The notes beneath the pieces are model-generated. The model did no database searches. It saw only the letters and a program-made list of their open reading frames with translations, and was not told the DNA's origin. 64,000 nucleotides of DNA from NCBI GenBank assembly GCA_964425575.1, contig CAYRMN010000002.1, positions 5,490 through 69,489 on the forward strand, written 5' to 3'. The translations under genes were made by a program, and so were the position numbers. Below, piece after piece: positions 8,638 through 17,743 of the stretch. The DNA is from CAYRMN01 sp964425575. GTDB lineage: Bacteria; Patescibacteriota; Patescibacteriia; 2-12-FULL-60-25. Position 1 is the stretch's first letter, and each line of letters opens with the position of its first letter.

Positions 8638-8784
8638 GGCCTAAGCATAACATGTTCGTTATAATGTAGACGCTGTCTAACGATTATGCGCGATAAATCA
8701 AACAAACTAGCTAATTACATCAGCTATCAAATTCTTAAAAGCCTATCATTAAGTACTAAGATAACCGACGTAGACGAGAATTGG

Positions 8785-8790
8785 TATACT
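8785..8790 (+). promoter_or_regulatory. extended -10 box, leaderless start
   Basis: TGGTATACT, with TATACT ending 6 nt before the ATG at 8797. Transcription would begin at or next to the A of the start codon. The same TGGTATACT with the same 6-nt spacing is seen at 15526 before another gene. Confidence 0.6.
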
Positions 8791-8796
8791 GAACAC

Positions 8797-9540
8797 ATGA
8801 GACTCTTTTTTGCATTCCTTGTGGTACTGCTGCTGAGCGGTTTTTTCCTCAATCGCTCGTATGCGAAAATCTATCAGAAACTCGACGAAGCACATCTTAC
8901 CAGTCCCAGTTCTGTTGAGCAGTATCTGATTGGGGAATCCACGAGCACGCTCTCACGAATAACGTATGTCGCCATTGGTGATAGTCTCACCGCAGGAGTT
9001 GGGGTGACCAGTAGTACAGATACATTCCCCTATCTGTTATCTAAAAAATGGGCGACGTCTGGAAAAAATATTGAACTACTCAACCTTGCCGTCCCAGGCG
9101 CCAGATCCCAAGATGTGATTGACTCACAGCTCCAAAAAACAATAGACACTGATCCTGATATCGTGACGGTACTCATTGGGATCAACGATATTCAAGGTTT
9201 TGTTTCGGCAGACACATTCAAACAAAATGAGGAAAAAATCATCAATGAGCTAACGAGTAGAACAGACGCGAAAATTATCCTCGTGAATATTCCGTATTTA
9301 GGGACAGATGATCTCATACCCTGGCCATATAATTGGATCTATCACATCAGAACAAGAGAATTCAACGATATCATAAAGAATATTGCTCAAAAAAAGAATC
9401 TGATTCTGGTCGATCTGTATACCGCAACCAAAGAACAATCAACCCGCCATTCAGAGTATTACTCCGTTGATCAGCTTCATCCATCTGCAAAAGGGTACAA
9501 ACAGTGGAGCGACATTATATATGCCAATACCAATTTCTAA
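8797..9540 (+). CDS. SGNH/GDSL-family secreted hydrolase
   Basis: 247 aa from the ATG at 8797; the frame is open further upstream, but the -10 box at 8785 and an N-terminal hydrophobic helix (residues 2-18) favour this start. SGNH blocks are all present: GDSLTAG at 61-67 (nucleophile Ser63), NLAVPGAR with the oxyanion Gly, LIGINDI with Asn, and DQLHPSAKG with catalytic Asp and His. The family hydrolyses esters, often acyl groups on peptidoglycan or polysaccharide. The next gene, a membrane acyltransferase, overlaps it by 20 nt. Such pairs add and remove O-acyl groups on envelope sugars, which is the likely role here. Confidence 0.85.
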   Translation: MRLFFAFLVVLLLSGFFLNRSYAKIYQKLDEAHLTSPSSVEQYLIGESTSTLSRITYVAIGDSLTAGVGVTSSTDTFPYLLSKKWATSGKNIELLNLAVPGARSQDVIDSQLQKTIDTDPDIVTVLIGINDIQGFVSADTFKQNEEKIINELTSRTDAKIILVNIPYLGTDDLIPWPYNWIYHIRTREFNDIIKNIAQKKNLILVDLYTATKEQSTRHSEYYSVDQLHPSAKGYKQWSDIIYANTNF

Positions 9541-10679
9541 CCCACTTTTTCAAACACTGTCATTCAGTGTCATTTTGGTACTCGCTCTTATCGCATCCCT
9601 TCGTACGAATAAATCCGTGGCGTTTTTCCCACCGCGCCTCACCCAAGAAATAAAAGGCCTAGCGATCCTCATGGTGATATGTGCNNNNNNNNNNTGCCCA
9701 GATCGGTGACGGACTGTTTAACGGTAGTCATTTTCTATTTCCGCTATCTACGCTTGGCGGAGTAGGCGTCAACCTGTTTCTTCTGCTCTCTGGCTACGGC
9801 TTAACGATGTCCGCAATGAAGCAGAGCGACTCCATAAAGAATTTTTATAAAAAACGACTGATAAAACTGTATCTTCCGTTGTGGATTACTCTCATCCTGT
9901 TGATCGTTATAGATTTTCTCCTGTTAAAAACGACGCATCCATTCCCAGAAATAATCAATGGGTTCTTCGGATTGTTTCCCAAAGCAGACATCTCCACAAG
10001 CATAAACTCTCCCCTTTGGTATTTTACAGCTATCGTCTTTTATTATCTCCTTTTTCCAGTTTTTTTCTTCAAAAAGTATCCCGTTCTGTCATCAATCGGA
10101 ATCTACCTCGCTACGAGGTTCGTTTTAAAATTACCACTGCCAATAGATCACGATGTTCTTACATTATATCGTGTTCATGATACTGCCTTCCCCATCGGCA
10201 TGCTGCTCGCGGCTTTTGTTTCTAGCAAGAATAGCGCGTTCTACTCTACACTAGAAAACATAAAAAAAAACCGCTTCATCAATCCACTGTTGTTAACTGT
10301 ATTACTGTACGGAATCTGGTACACAGCTATTTTCTCTGGCGTAGGCAAAGGGATTATCCAAGAGCAACTCATCGCCATGGTCACAACACTGATGATTATC
10401 TTTCTTTTTTATCTAAAAAAATTTGAGATATCATTTTTATACGTCTTCGGAATTTTTTCTTACGAAATCTATCTCATTCATTGGCCAATCATCTACCGGT
10501 ACGATCTTTTGTACCCTCAATTCCCAACCGGAATAGCAACGGCCATGTATCTAGGAATACTGCTCGTCATAGCTTTCCTTTTGCAAAAAATAACGACTGC
10601 ATTATTGAAAAAGCGAGAGCCTACGACTGAAGAAAAACTTGGAAATCCAGAAGCGAGTCTATTCAAAAGAAATTCCTGA
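9521..10679 (+). CDS. acyltransferase-3 membrane protein (split by assembly gap)
   Basis: An ATG at 9521 inside the end of the SGNH gene opens RLTQEIKGLAILMVIC. Ten Ns (9685-9694) follow. In another frame the protein resumes as AQIGDGLFNG and GGVGVNLFLLLSGYGL, the typical second helix of acyltransferase-3 (OafA/NolL-like) enzymes. Eight or nine further membrane helices run to residue ~370, ending with IYLIHWPIIYRYD. The frames need a gap of 3n bases, so ten Ns are wrong; six would give the common Ala-His-X-Ala spacing with the catalytic His. It probably transfers an acyl group to an envelope glycan and is translationally coupled to the esterase-like partner. Confidence 0.85.
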
Positions 10680-11090
10680 AACCTCAATGGCTGAATATGA
10701 TTCCTGATATACCTCAAAACGAGCGCCGTAATATGTAACCGTTCGCGCCAAAAAATCAACATCATAGTGAACAACCCCGGCGCTCCATGCGGCCATAAGA
10801 AATTCAGGGAACGTGCTTTTTCCAGATTGATCGATACGAAGTGCACCGATGAGCGCATCTTTATCGAATAGAGCGACGTCTGCTGTACCGGTGATAAGTG
10901 GCGTTCCCTGAAAAACGACCGTGCCCTCCTCCATCACATAGATACTTTGTACCGATGGCAGCGACCATGTATTCCTTTGCACTCCCGCCTGCCGAAGGCA
11001 TTCCGCAAAAAACGGAAAACCCCCGACACTTGGTCGGTTTGACATGGCGTACTCCTGAGCGATGCGAAGCCTCTCTTGTGCAGTTTTCAT
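10659..11090 (-). CDS. DUF1398 (YbcV-like) protein
   Basis: 143 aa. The whole length matches my knowledge of the DUF1398 family (E. coli YbcV; often called phage envelope-like protein): RPSVGGFPFFAECLRQAGV near residue 19, LPSVQSIYVMEEG near 43, ALFDKDALIGALR near 72, FPEFLMAAWSAGVVHYDVD near 92, and TVTYYGA near 118. Function is unknown in the family. Its 3' end overlaps the acyltransferase end by 21 nt tail to tail. It is a typical transferred accessory gene and stands alone. Confidence 0.85.
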   Translation of the reverse strand: MKTAQERLRIAQEYAMSNRPSVGGFPFFAECLRQAGVQRNTWSLPSVQSIYVMEEGTVVFQGTPLITGTADVALFDKDALIGALRIDQSGKSTFPEFLMAAWSAGVVHYDVDFLARTVTYYGARFEVYQESYSAIEVSGISFE

Positions 11091-11215
11091 TCATGGAATG
11101 TACCACACCGCCGTATAGCAAACCAGACAGTTTTTTACTTGCAGGTTGCTCTTACAAGGGGCTTCCTGCCAGAATAGCAATCGTCATACGGCGATTTTTG
11201 TGTTAAATTTTATGC

Positions 11216-11680
11216 ATGATTTTTCTCCTTCTTTCGATATTCGTTCCAATCGGCATCTGGACGCTAGGACCGTGGATGATGCATCGCATCACAGGAATAC
11301 GCGTTGAACGTAACGCCTTACTTTTTGTTGCATGTCTTTGCTTTTTTATTTCTTGGTATCTCCCCTCGCCGCTCATCCATGGAGTCGATACCCAATTCAC
11401 GACGCATTTCGTTGGCGGAGGCGTTTTTAGCGGACTACTATGGCTATATGCGAAAAAGCAGCTGCGCTGGAATTCCTATTTGCTCCTTGAGTTCATAACT
11501 GTCTTCGCGCTTGCAAGCATGCTCGGTGTGATGAACGAGTTATTCGAATTAGCTACTGTTGAGTTGCATCTTACGCATTTAAACGGTGCTGACACCTGGT
11601 GGGACTTGCTGGCGAATACACTTGGTGCACTTCTTGTTTGGGCTGTGTATCGAATAGTTGTACGCTGTAAAAAGAAATAA
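11216..11680 (+). CDS. VanZ/DUF2238-like membrane protein
   Basis: 154 aa with five hydrophobic segments (residues 1-20, 32-48, 62-80, 88-108, 130-148). The end, NGADTWWDLLANTLGALL, is the signature of the VanZ/DUF2238 group of small membrane proteins. The role is unknown; VanZ itself gives teicoplanin resistance. The start ATG at 11216 follows another out-of-frame ATG at 11212. No terminator is obvious before the next gene 29 nt later, so the two may be co-transcribed. Confidence 0.65.
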   Translation: MIFLLLSIFVPIGIWTLGPWMMHRITGIRVERNALLFVACLCFFISWYLPSPLIHGVDTQFTTHFVGGGVFSGLLWLYAKKQLRWNSYLLLEFITVFALASMLGVMNELFELATVELHLTHLNGADTWWDLLANTLGALLVWAVYRIVVRCKKK

Positions 11681-11708
11681 AAATCCCTCGTCTCCCGTAT
11701 CATTTCTT

Positions 11709-12140
11709 ATGATTGAAAAGCCCTCTCAACGAACAAAGCAGACATCCGAACTTAAAATAGCGACAGATCTTCGCAAGACTCTCATCGCCTCCCCCTCAAT
11801 AGCAGCTCTGTGGAAGAATCTCACACCAATTGCGCAAAGAGACTTTATTCGTTGGATAGATTCTGCCAAACAACCAAAAACACGGAAGCATCGGATCGAG
11901 ACGCTCGGCTCAAGGCTGGCATCTGGCAAGCGACGCCCCTGTTGTTACGCCGTCGTACCACTCAAACTCTATACTGCTCTCAACGCTACTCCAAAGGCAA
12001 AAGCTCAATGGAAAAGCCTTACACCATCTGCGCGTCGGGATTTTATTGATTGGATAGACTCAATCAAAGAACCACAAACACGCGAACTGCGGATTGAAAA
12101 AACATGTATACTGCTTGCGGCTGGAAGGCAGCACCTCTAA
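11709..12140 (+). CDS. tandem YdeI/OmpD-associated (OmdA) repeat protein
   Basis: 143 aa from the ATG at 11709. It contains the same module twice: LTPIAQRDFIRWIDSAKQ at about residues 38-55 and LTPSARRDFIDWIDSIKE at about 105-122. Each is followed by a K/R-rich helix (PKTRKHRIETL and PQTRELRIEKT). This is the C-terminal repeat of the YdeI/OmdA family, linked in Salmonella and E. coli to resistance to peptides and bacteriocins. Here the module stands alone, without the usual DUF1801-like partner. No signal peptide is visible. Confidence 0.75.
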   Translation: MIEKPSQRTKQTSELKIATDLRKTLIASPSIAALWKNLTPIAQRDFIRWIDSAKQPKTRKHRIETLGSRLASGKRRPCCYAVVPLKLYTALNATPKAKAQWKSLTPSARRDFIDWIDSIKEPQTRELRIEKTCILLAAGRQHL

Positions 12141-12147
12141 GCTATCC

Positions 12148-12671
12148 ATGCACAAGCAACACGCTATGACATCTATTCCCATTGACTCCATCCTCAATGC
12201 AGACGCACATTTTCGCCGCCTATCATATAATGATCCCAACATAACTGAGAGCCCTGTGTTGATACAGGCCATTGGGGACGCAACAGATCCGTTTGAAGCA
12301 AATGCGCTGGCATATAAAGTAATCGTTGCTGGCGAATTCACAAAATTGGTACGCTTCCACCGCAAGAAGCGGGAGGAAAGCTTGCATTCGGGATGCGCAT
12401 TCCGTTTGATGCTCATTCGATTTGTGTGGATATTGTCCAAGAGTTTGCAGACGGCACCGCGCTCCTGATTCGTTGCATTGCCAAAGAAGAACGATTGTAT
12501 ATGGAGGAACTACCATTTTGGGAATCCGCCGCCCAGTCAAAATCGATCAGACAGCTGATCTTTACGCATGAGGCAGAACTTCACCCGTTAGATGAGCAAT
12601 GTATCAAGCGCTTGCTCGAACAGCATCAAAAGGTTAAATGCGTGCATGTAGGAATCCCGGTACCTGAATAA
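12148..12671 (+). pseudogene. orphan gene with an internal frameshift
   Basis: Two overlapping frames each encode half a protein. Frame one from 12148 (or 12166) reads to GEFTKLVRFHRK near 12357. From there the protein-like sequence moves to the other frame: AGGKLAFGMRIPFDAHS, then CVDIVQEFADGTALLIRC, ending GIPVPE at 12671. Past the shift, frame one becomes unlike protein. Repairing the shift near 12357-12372 gives about 170 aa. I recognise no family. It may be a recent pseudogene or a sequencing error in the purine-rich run GCAAGAAGCGGGAGG. Confidence 0.6.
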
Positions 12672-12748
12672 AAAACGTTTATATCTTCGTACAAAAATAC
12701 ACGAACATCTCGTAGCTTATCGTCATACATTACTTTTTATTTCTCATT

Positions 12749-13168
12749 ATGATGTCTCTCAATTATCTCGCCATCTTTACTGCCTCCATTCTTCAATTCA
12801 TTTGCGGAGCCATCTGGTATTCCTTTCTGTTTGGAAAAGCTTGGGGAGAAATACATGGGTTTGACGCATATTCTAAAGCCGAGCAAGAGAAAATGATGAA
12901 AGGCATGGCACCGTTTTATATCTTACAATTTTGCATTACAGTTGTTACGACGTTTGTATTAGCCCTATTCTTGGCCGTGCTCCCAGCGGACTGGAACGCG
13001 TATGGGATGGCCGGTTTCTTCTGGCTTGGGTTCGTGGTACCGACGCAGATCAGCGCGGTGATTTTTGGGGGAACAAACCCGAAGTGGATCGTACGAAAAA
13101 TCGCCATCATGGCAGGCGCTTCATTCGCTTGTCTCATGATTGCAGCTGCGGTGCTACATCTGATGTAA
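12749..13168 (+). CDS. DUF1761 membrane protein
   Basis: 139 aa with four helices (residues 6-24, 52-76, 84-104, 116-137). The pattern FICGAIWYSFLFGKAW near 18, followed by MKGMAPFYI and a final hydrophobic pair, fits DUF1761, a small integral membrane family of unknown role. The tandem ATG ATG at 12749 leaves the start uncertain by one codon. A perfect terminator follows at 13189. Confidence 0.8.
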   Translation: MMSLNYLAIFTASILQFICGAIWYSFLFGKAWGEIHGFDAYSKAEQEKMMKGMAPFYILQFCITVVTTFVLALFLAVLPADWNAYGMAGFFWLGFVVPTQISAVIFGGTNPKWIVRKIAIMAGASFACLMIAAAVLHLM

Positions 13169-13188
13169 ATCAGGAAGCACATTCACGG

Positions 13189-13219
13189 CGCGTACATCAA
13201 AAAAAATGTACGCGTTTTT
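13189..13219 (+). terminator. intrinsic terminator
   Basis: CGCGTACAT / ATGTACGCG with an A-rich loop, then TTTTTATTTTT. It ends the DUF1761 gene. Confidence 0.85.
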
Positions 13220-13307
13220 ATTTTTATACAACAATCATCTTCATTGACCGATGATACCAAGCGGAGTAGCGTAAAAAGTAGAGTTAATTCGTTATCTTCA
13301 CACGCAT

Positions 13308-13457
13308 ATGCTTTGGACCGTTGCTATCATTTTAATTGTTCTGTGGTTGTTGGGAGTTGTGACGTCCTATACCCTCGGCGGCTTCATTCATATTCTGCTC
13401 GTTATTGCCATTATTGTCGTGCTGGTACGCTTCATTAAAGGTGAAAAGGTGCTGTGA
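13308..13457 (+). CDS. lmo0937-family small membrane protein
   Basis: 49 aa, easily missed. It begins MLWTVAIILIVLWLLGVV, then TSYTLGGFIHILLVIAII, and ends in a basic tail (RFIKGEKVL). This is the lmo0937/DUF5670 family: two helices around a TSYTxGGFIH turn, widespread in bacteria and often linked to envelope stress. Its stop shares GTGA with the GTG start of the GH44 gene, so the two are translationally coupled. Confidence 0.85.
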   Translation: MLWTVAIILIVLWLLGVVTSYTLGGFIHILLVIAIIVVLVRFIKGEKVL

Positions 13458-15508
13458 AATTAAGTATTCGTGGCGCATGGCTTAGTTCTATCCTTCTTGT
13501 CTGCGCCTGCATCCTACCCATAGCGCGCACTGCGCTCGCCGCAAGCCCGTCACCCGGTCAACTCATCAAAGGATCGACACCAGCAGTGTATTACTACGCC
13601 CACAATGGGAAGCGCCTTGCATTTCCCAACGAAAAAATATTTAAGACGTGGTACGCTGATTTTTCAAACGTCGTTCACATTTCTGATGTTGCACTAGCGG
13701 CAATCTCTCTGGATAAAAACGTCGTCTATCATCCCGGCGTACGTTTGGTAAAAATCGCCTCAGATCCAAAAGTGTATGCCGTAGCACGATACGGAGTACT
13801 TCGCTGGGTGCAAAGCGAAAGCATCGCCCAAGCGCTCTATGGTCCAAACTGGAATCATCAGGTTGATGATATTTCCGATGCCCTATTCGTGAATTACTCA
13901 ATCGGGACACCAATTACTCAAGCGAGTGGATTCTCTCCTGCGGCTGAACGCATGAATGCAACGATTGAAGACACCGCCCCATCAACGACAGCGGATGTTT
14001 CTTTTATAATCGATGTAAACGGACTGCGAACACCTATCTCACCGTTTATCTATGGTTCAAACGAGGATACGAAAACTGCGAACGGACAGAAGCGTATCCC
14101 CAACCTGAGCCTCTATCGTTTTGGCGGTAATCGTCTGACTGCGTACAATTGGGAAAATAACGCTTCAAACGCAGGCACTGATTACGGGCCGCATAGCAGT
14201 GATGGCTATCTGAGTCAGGACAACACCCCCGGCTTTGTTGCGAGTCAAAAAATTGATCAGGCGAGAAGTCATGGTGCGGCTACGCTCCTCACCATTCCGA
14301 TCGTCGATTATGTGGCGGCGGATAAAAGCGGGGTCGTGAAGGAGACCGCCTCTGCCGCCAGTACACGTTGGCTGAATAATTTTCCCACGAAACCCACTCC
14401 CCTTCTCACATCACCGAATACACAAGATCACGCCGTCTATCAAGATGAATTTGTTCATTTTATTGAACAAAAATACGCAAATAATGGAACGGGCGGAAAA
14501 GATATTTTCTTTTCACTTGATAATGAACCCGCTCTGTGGCCATCTACTCACCCACTTGTTCATCCACATCCCACGACATTTGCAGAAATGGCTGATCGAA
14601 CAACGCGATTTGCAACGATGATTAAGCAGCAAGCACCGAACGCCACCGTTTTTGGCGCCGTCGCCTATGGCTACAATGAATATACAACCTTACAAGGCGC
14701 GCCAGACACACAGGGTCGCGACTATCTAGATTTTTTTCTTGATATTTCCAAGCAAGCAGGAATTTCTGCCGGGCACCGCGTCGTCGATGTGCTCGACCTT
14801 CATTGGTATCCAGAAGCGCAAGGCGGAGGACTGCGTATTACCGACGGAAATAGTGCGAATCCATCGCTCGCAGAAATTGAAGCGCGCGTGCAAGCTCCAC
14901 GCTCACTTTGGGATCCGTCATACAAAGAAAAAAGCTGGATTACAGATGTGTTGAATGGACCAATCGCACTAATTCCTGGGTTGAAACAGAAAATTTCTAC
15001 GCACTATCCTGGAACAAAGCTTTCGTTCAGCGAATATTATTACGGTGGGGCCAAGCATATTTCCGGCGGTATCGCTCAAGCAGATGTATTAGGTATTTTT
15101 GGACGCGAGGGCGTATTTGCAGCCACCTTTTGGCCGATGGGCAATGACGCGAACAGCTTCATCTATGGGGGCTTTGACATGTTCCTTAACTATGATGGAG
15201 CAGGACATCGGGTGGGAGACCTATCTTTGAGCGCTCAAACATCAGACACTGCTCGCACCTCCATCTATGCCATGACTCGCAGTTCTGATCCATTAGAATT
15301 AGCTGCCGTCGCTCTAAACAAAACGAATCAACCCCTCTCAATAAACATCGATCTTGCTCACGGCGAATCATACGCCACCGCACGCGCCTATCAGCTGACC
15401 AGTGCCGCAGCAACGCCCACAGAAGGCCCAACACCAACCCTACAGGGAACTCGGCTTATTACGTCTCTTCCACCAATGAGTGTTACGACGTTTATTCTTC
15501 ATAAGTAA
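13454..15508 (+). CDS. secreted glycoside hydrolase family 44 enzyme
   Basis: 684 aa from a GTG overlapping the previous stop by 4 nt. A signal peptide (residues 1-30, LLVCACILPIARTALA) precedes a surface domain common in CPR proteins (about 34-155: GQLIKGSTPAVYYYAHNGKR, LRWVQSESIAQALYG). A GH44 catalytic domain follows from about 180. Candidate acid/base Glu358 lies in SLDNEPALW and nucleophile Glu527 in SFSEYYYGG. A C-terminal beta domain ends SVTTFILHK. GH44 enzymes cut beta-1,4 glucans or xyloglucan. The protein may be held at the S-layer or wall by its N-terminal domain and supply sugars, or act on host or matrix glycans. Confidence 0.88.
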   Translation: MKLSIRGAWLSSILLVCACILPIARTALAASPSPGQLIKGSTPAVYYYAHNGKRLAFPNEKIFKTWYADFSNVVHISDVALAAISLDKNVVYHPGVRLVKIASDPKVYAVARYGVLRWVQSESIAQALYGPNWNHQVDDISDALFVNYSIGTPITQASGFSPAAERMNATIEDTAPSTTADVSFIIDVNGLRTPISPFIYGSNEDTKTANGQKRIPNLSLYRFGGNRLTAYNWENNASNAGTDYGPHSSDGYLSQDNTPGFVASQKIDQARSHGAATLLTIPIVDYVAADKSGVVKETASAASTRWLNNFPTKPTPLLTSPNTQDHAVYQDEFVHFIEQKYANNGTGGKDIFFSLDNEPALWPSTHPLVHPHPTTFAEMADRTTRFATMIKQQAPNATVFGAVAYGYNEYTTLQGAPDTQGRDYLDFFLDISKQAGISAGHRVVDVLDLHWYPEAQGGGLRITDGNSANPSLAEIEARVQAPRSLWDPSYKEKSWITDVLNGPIALIPGLKQKISTHYPGTKLSFSEYYYGGAKHISGGIAQADVLGIFGREGVFAATFWPMGNDANSFIYGGFDMFLNYDGAGHRVGDLSLSAQTSDTARTSIYAMTRSSDPLELAAVALNKTNQPLSINIDLAHGESYATARAYQLTSAAATPTEGPTPTLQGTRLITSLPPMSVTTFILHK

Positions 15509-15525
15509 AAATAGATCAACAATGG

Positions 15526-15531
15526 TATACT
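15526..15531 (+). promoter_or_regulatory. extended -10 box, leaderless start
   Basis: TGGTATACT ending 6 nt before the ATG at 15538, the same as at 8785. It lies 18 nt after the GH44 stop. Confidence 0.6.
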
Positions 15532-15537
15532 TTTTAG

Positions 15538-17308
15538 ATGTCTGAGGAATCTGCAGAAAAAATATTTTCGGCCACACCGAATGAAGTCTTGAGATTCATT
15601 CTGAGATCGACACGCGACCGTCGCTGGTTCTTTGTGCTCATGTTTTTGATTGTGTGTGCAGCCTCCGTGTGCTTTGTGATTGTGCCGGTTGAAACAAAGC
15701 GACTCGTTGATGTCATCACATCGCAGACGCCATCGGCACAAGGGAGCGTAGCCATTGCGGGTATTATTATATCGATGGTCGGTTTTCGACTCGCAGGAGG
15801 TCTGCTGTATCGATGCACGGGCTATCTCTCAGGACGAATGGTTCCGCGCATCATGGCCCAACTTGAAGAAATCGGTTTACGAGGCATCTTGGCACATTCA
15901 CACGCCTTTTTTACCGACCAGCACATGGGCAGTCTTGTTCGTCGTATCAGCCGCCTTTCCGATGCGTTCAGCCGTATCCATGCAACATTCTACTGGAATA
16001 TCCTTGGAGCCGTCGCTATTTCGACGGCGATCATTGTCCAGCTCATCTTCACCCGACCAATCGCAGCCGCTTTACTTGTCTTCTGGGTCTTCACCATCGC
16101 CATTGGCAATCACCTGGTTACAAAATGGAAAACGCCTACTGATGAAGCACGAAGCCGTGCGCAAAACACAGCCCAAGGTCTCTTAGCAGACATCGTTTCG
16201 AACGCGGCCACGGTGAAATTATTTGCGAACGAAACAGCTGAATCACATGCATTCCATCACAAACTCAATACCCGAATCAATGCTGAAGCAGTTGCGTGGT
16301 ACAGGGCGGAACACGGCTTAACCGCGTCGGAATTTGCTTCGGCATTTTTAAATGGCAGTATTTTGTTTTTCGCGCTCTGGTGGTGGGAACAAGGACGGGT
16401 CACTGTCGGCGATTTCGTTCTCCTCCAGAGTTTCGTGGTCATGCTGACTGAGCAACTCTTCTTTATTGGTTTTGCCTATCGTGATTTTATTGAGGCATTA
16501 ACCAACGCTTCGGAGATCGTTGGTGTACTAAAATCGAATATCGAAGTCCGCGATGCAAAAGGCGCAAAGCCTCTTCGCCTGACGAAAGGTTATATTGAAT
16601 TCTCCCATGTCGATTTTGGCTATGGGAAAAAACGCATCTTATCTGATTTTACCCTGAAGATTGCACCACAAGAAAAAATCGCTCTTGTCGGACCGTCGGG
16701 CGCAGGAAAAAGTACGGTTGTTAAATTACTTCTTCGTTTTTACGATGCAAATAAAGGAAAAATTTTGATTGATGCCCAAAACGTATCCAAAGTGACGCAA
16801 CAAAGTCTGCGTGCCCAGATCTCACTTGTCCCTCAGGATGCAAGTCTTTTTCATCGAAGCCTCAAAGAAAATATCGCCTATGGGCGCGCCGACGCAACTC
16901 TTGATGAAGTNNNNNNNNNNNNNNNNNNNNNNNNNNNNNNNNNNNNNGGGATATGACACGCTGGTTGGTGAGCGTGGCATCAAGCTCTCGGGTGGTGAAC
17001 GTCAACGCATTGCGATTGCGCGCGCTATTCTCGCCGACACACGCATTCTTGTCCTCGACGAAGCAACGTCCGCCCTTGATTCTGAATCTGAACAATTGAT
17101 TCAACGCGCGTTAGAAGAACTTATGAAGAGTCGAACAGTGATCGTTATCGCACACCGTCTCTCCACCGTCATGAACATGGATCGCATCGTGGTGATGGAG
17201 CAAGGACGTATCGCGGATATTGGCACACATGATGAGCTGCTTAAAAAAATTGGAACGTATCAAAAACTGTGGAGCATCCAAGTTGGTGGATATACATCGG
17301 AAGAATAA
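15538..17308 (+). CDS. ABC exporter, fused permease and ATPase (split by assembly gap)
   Basis: Type IV ABC half-transporter of the MsbA/LmrA kind, about 595 aa. Six membrane helices fill residues 25-330. The ATPase follows: Walker [10 protein letters not shown] near 385, Q-loop LVPQDASLF near 428, then the N run at 16911-16947. In a new frame come [40 protein letters not shown] (Walker B plus D-loop) and [10 protein letters not shown]. Both flanks fit a gap of 3n bases; comparison with MsbA suggests about 54, not the 37 Ns present. Substrate is unknown; lipids, peptides or drugs are all possible. A small orphan gene follows 12 nt later and may be its partner. Confidence 0.9.
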
Positions 17309-17320
17309 TATGAGCATCAC

Positions 17321-17743
17321 ATGACAACATTCCACTCTACATACGCTCGAACACTCCCGCATCTCTCGCCTGAGTCCTATCCCCCTCTCACAACGAAACT
17401 CGTTCCTCAAAATCAAATCTACGTGCCAAGAAAAACAGGACTAGAGCCTTTACACGAGCTGATCCTTGGGATATTCGCGACACACGCGCTTCAGCACGCG
17501 GGACTGTGGCAACCGATGTTGTTTACAGATTTTATGCATCTTGCACGCCGCGCCTTCCTTAACGAGGGGGACCAGACGATACTAAAAATAGTATCAACTC
17601 TCCAAAAACAATCTCTTGAAATTATCCATATCAGAATACCAGAAGAATGTTCCTATATTTTTCCGATGCCACGCTTTGTGCGCATCGCGTGTTCAGCTTC
17701 AGTCTGGGAGCTCATCTCTCTTTCCACGCAATCCACCGCGTAA
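17321..17743 (+). CDS. orphan cytosolic protein, unknown
   Basis: 140 aa, starting 12 nt after the ABC exporter, so likely in the same transcript. No membrane segment or known motif. The middle (HALQHAGLWQPMLFTDFMHLA) is helical, and the C-terminal half has alternating strands. Its end abuts the end of pyrD (17744) tail to tail with no gap. Function is not recognisable. Confidence 0.55.
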   Translation: MTTFHSTYARTLPHLSPESYPPLTTKLVPQNQIYVPRKTGLEPLHELILGIFATHALQHAGLWQPMLFTDFMHLARRAFLNEGDQTILKIVSTLQKQSLEIIHIRIPEECSYIFPMPRFVRIACSASVWELISLSTQSTA

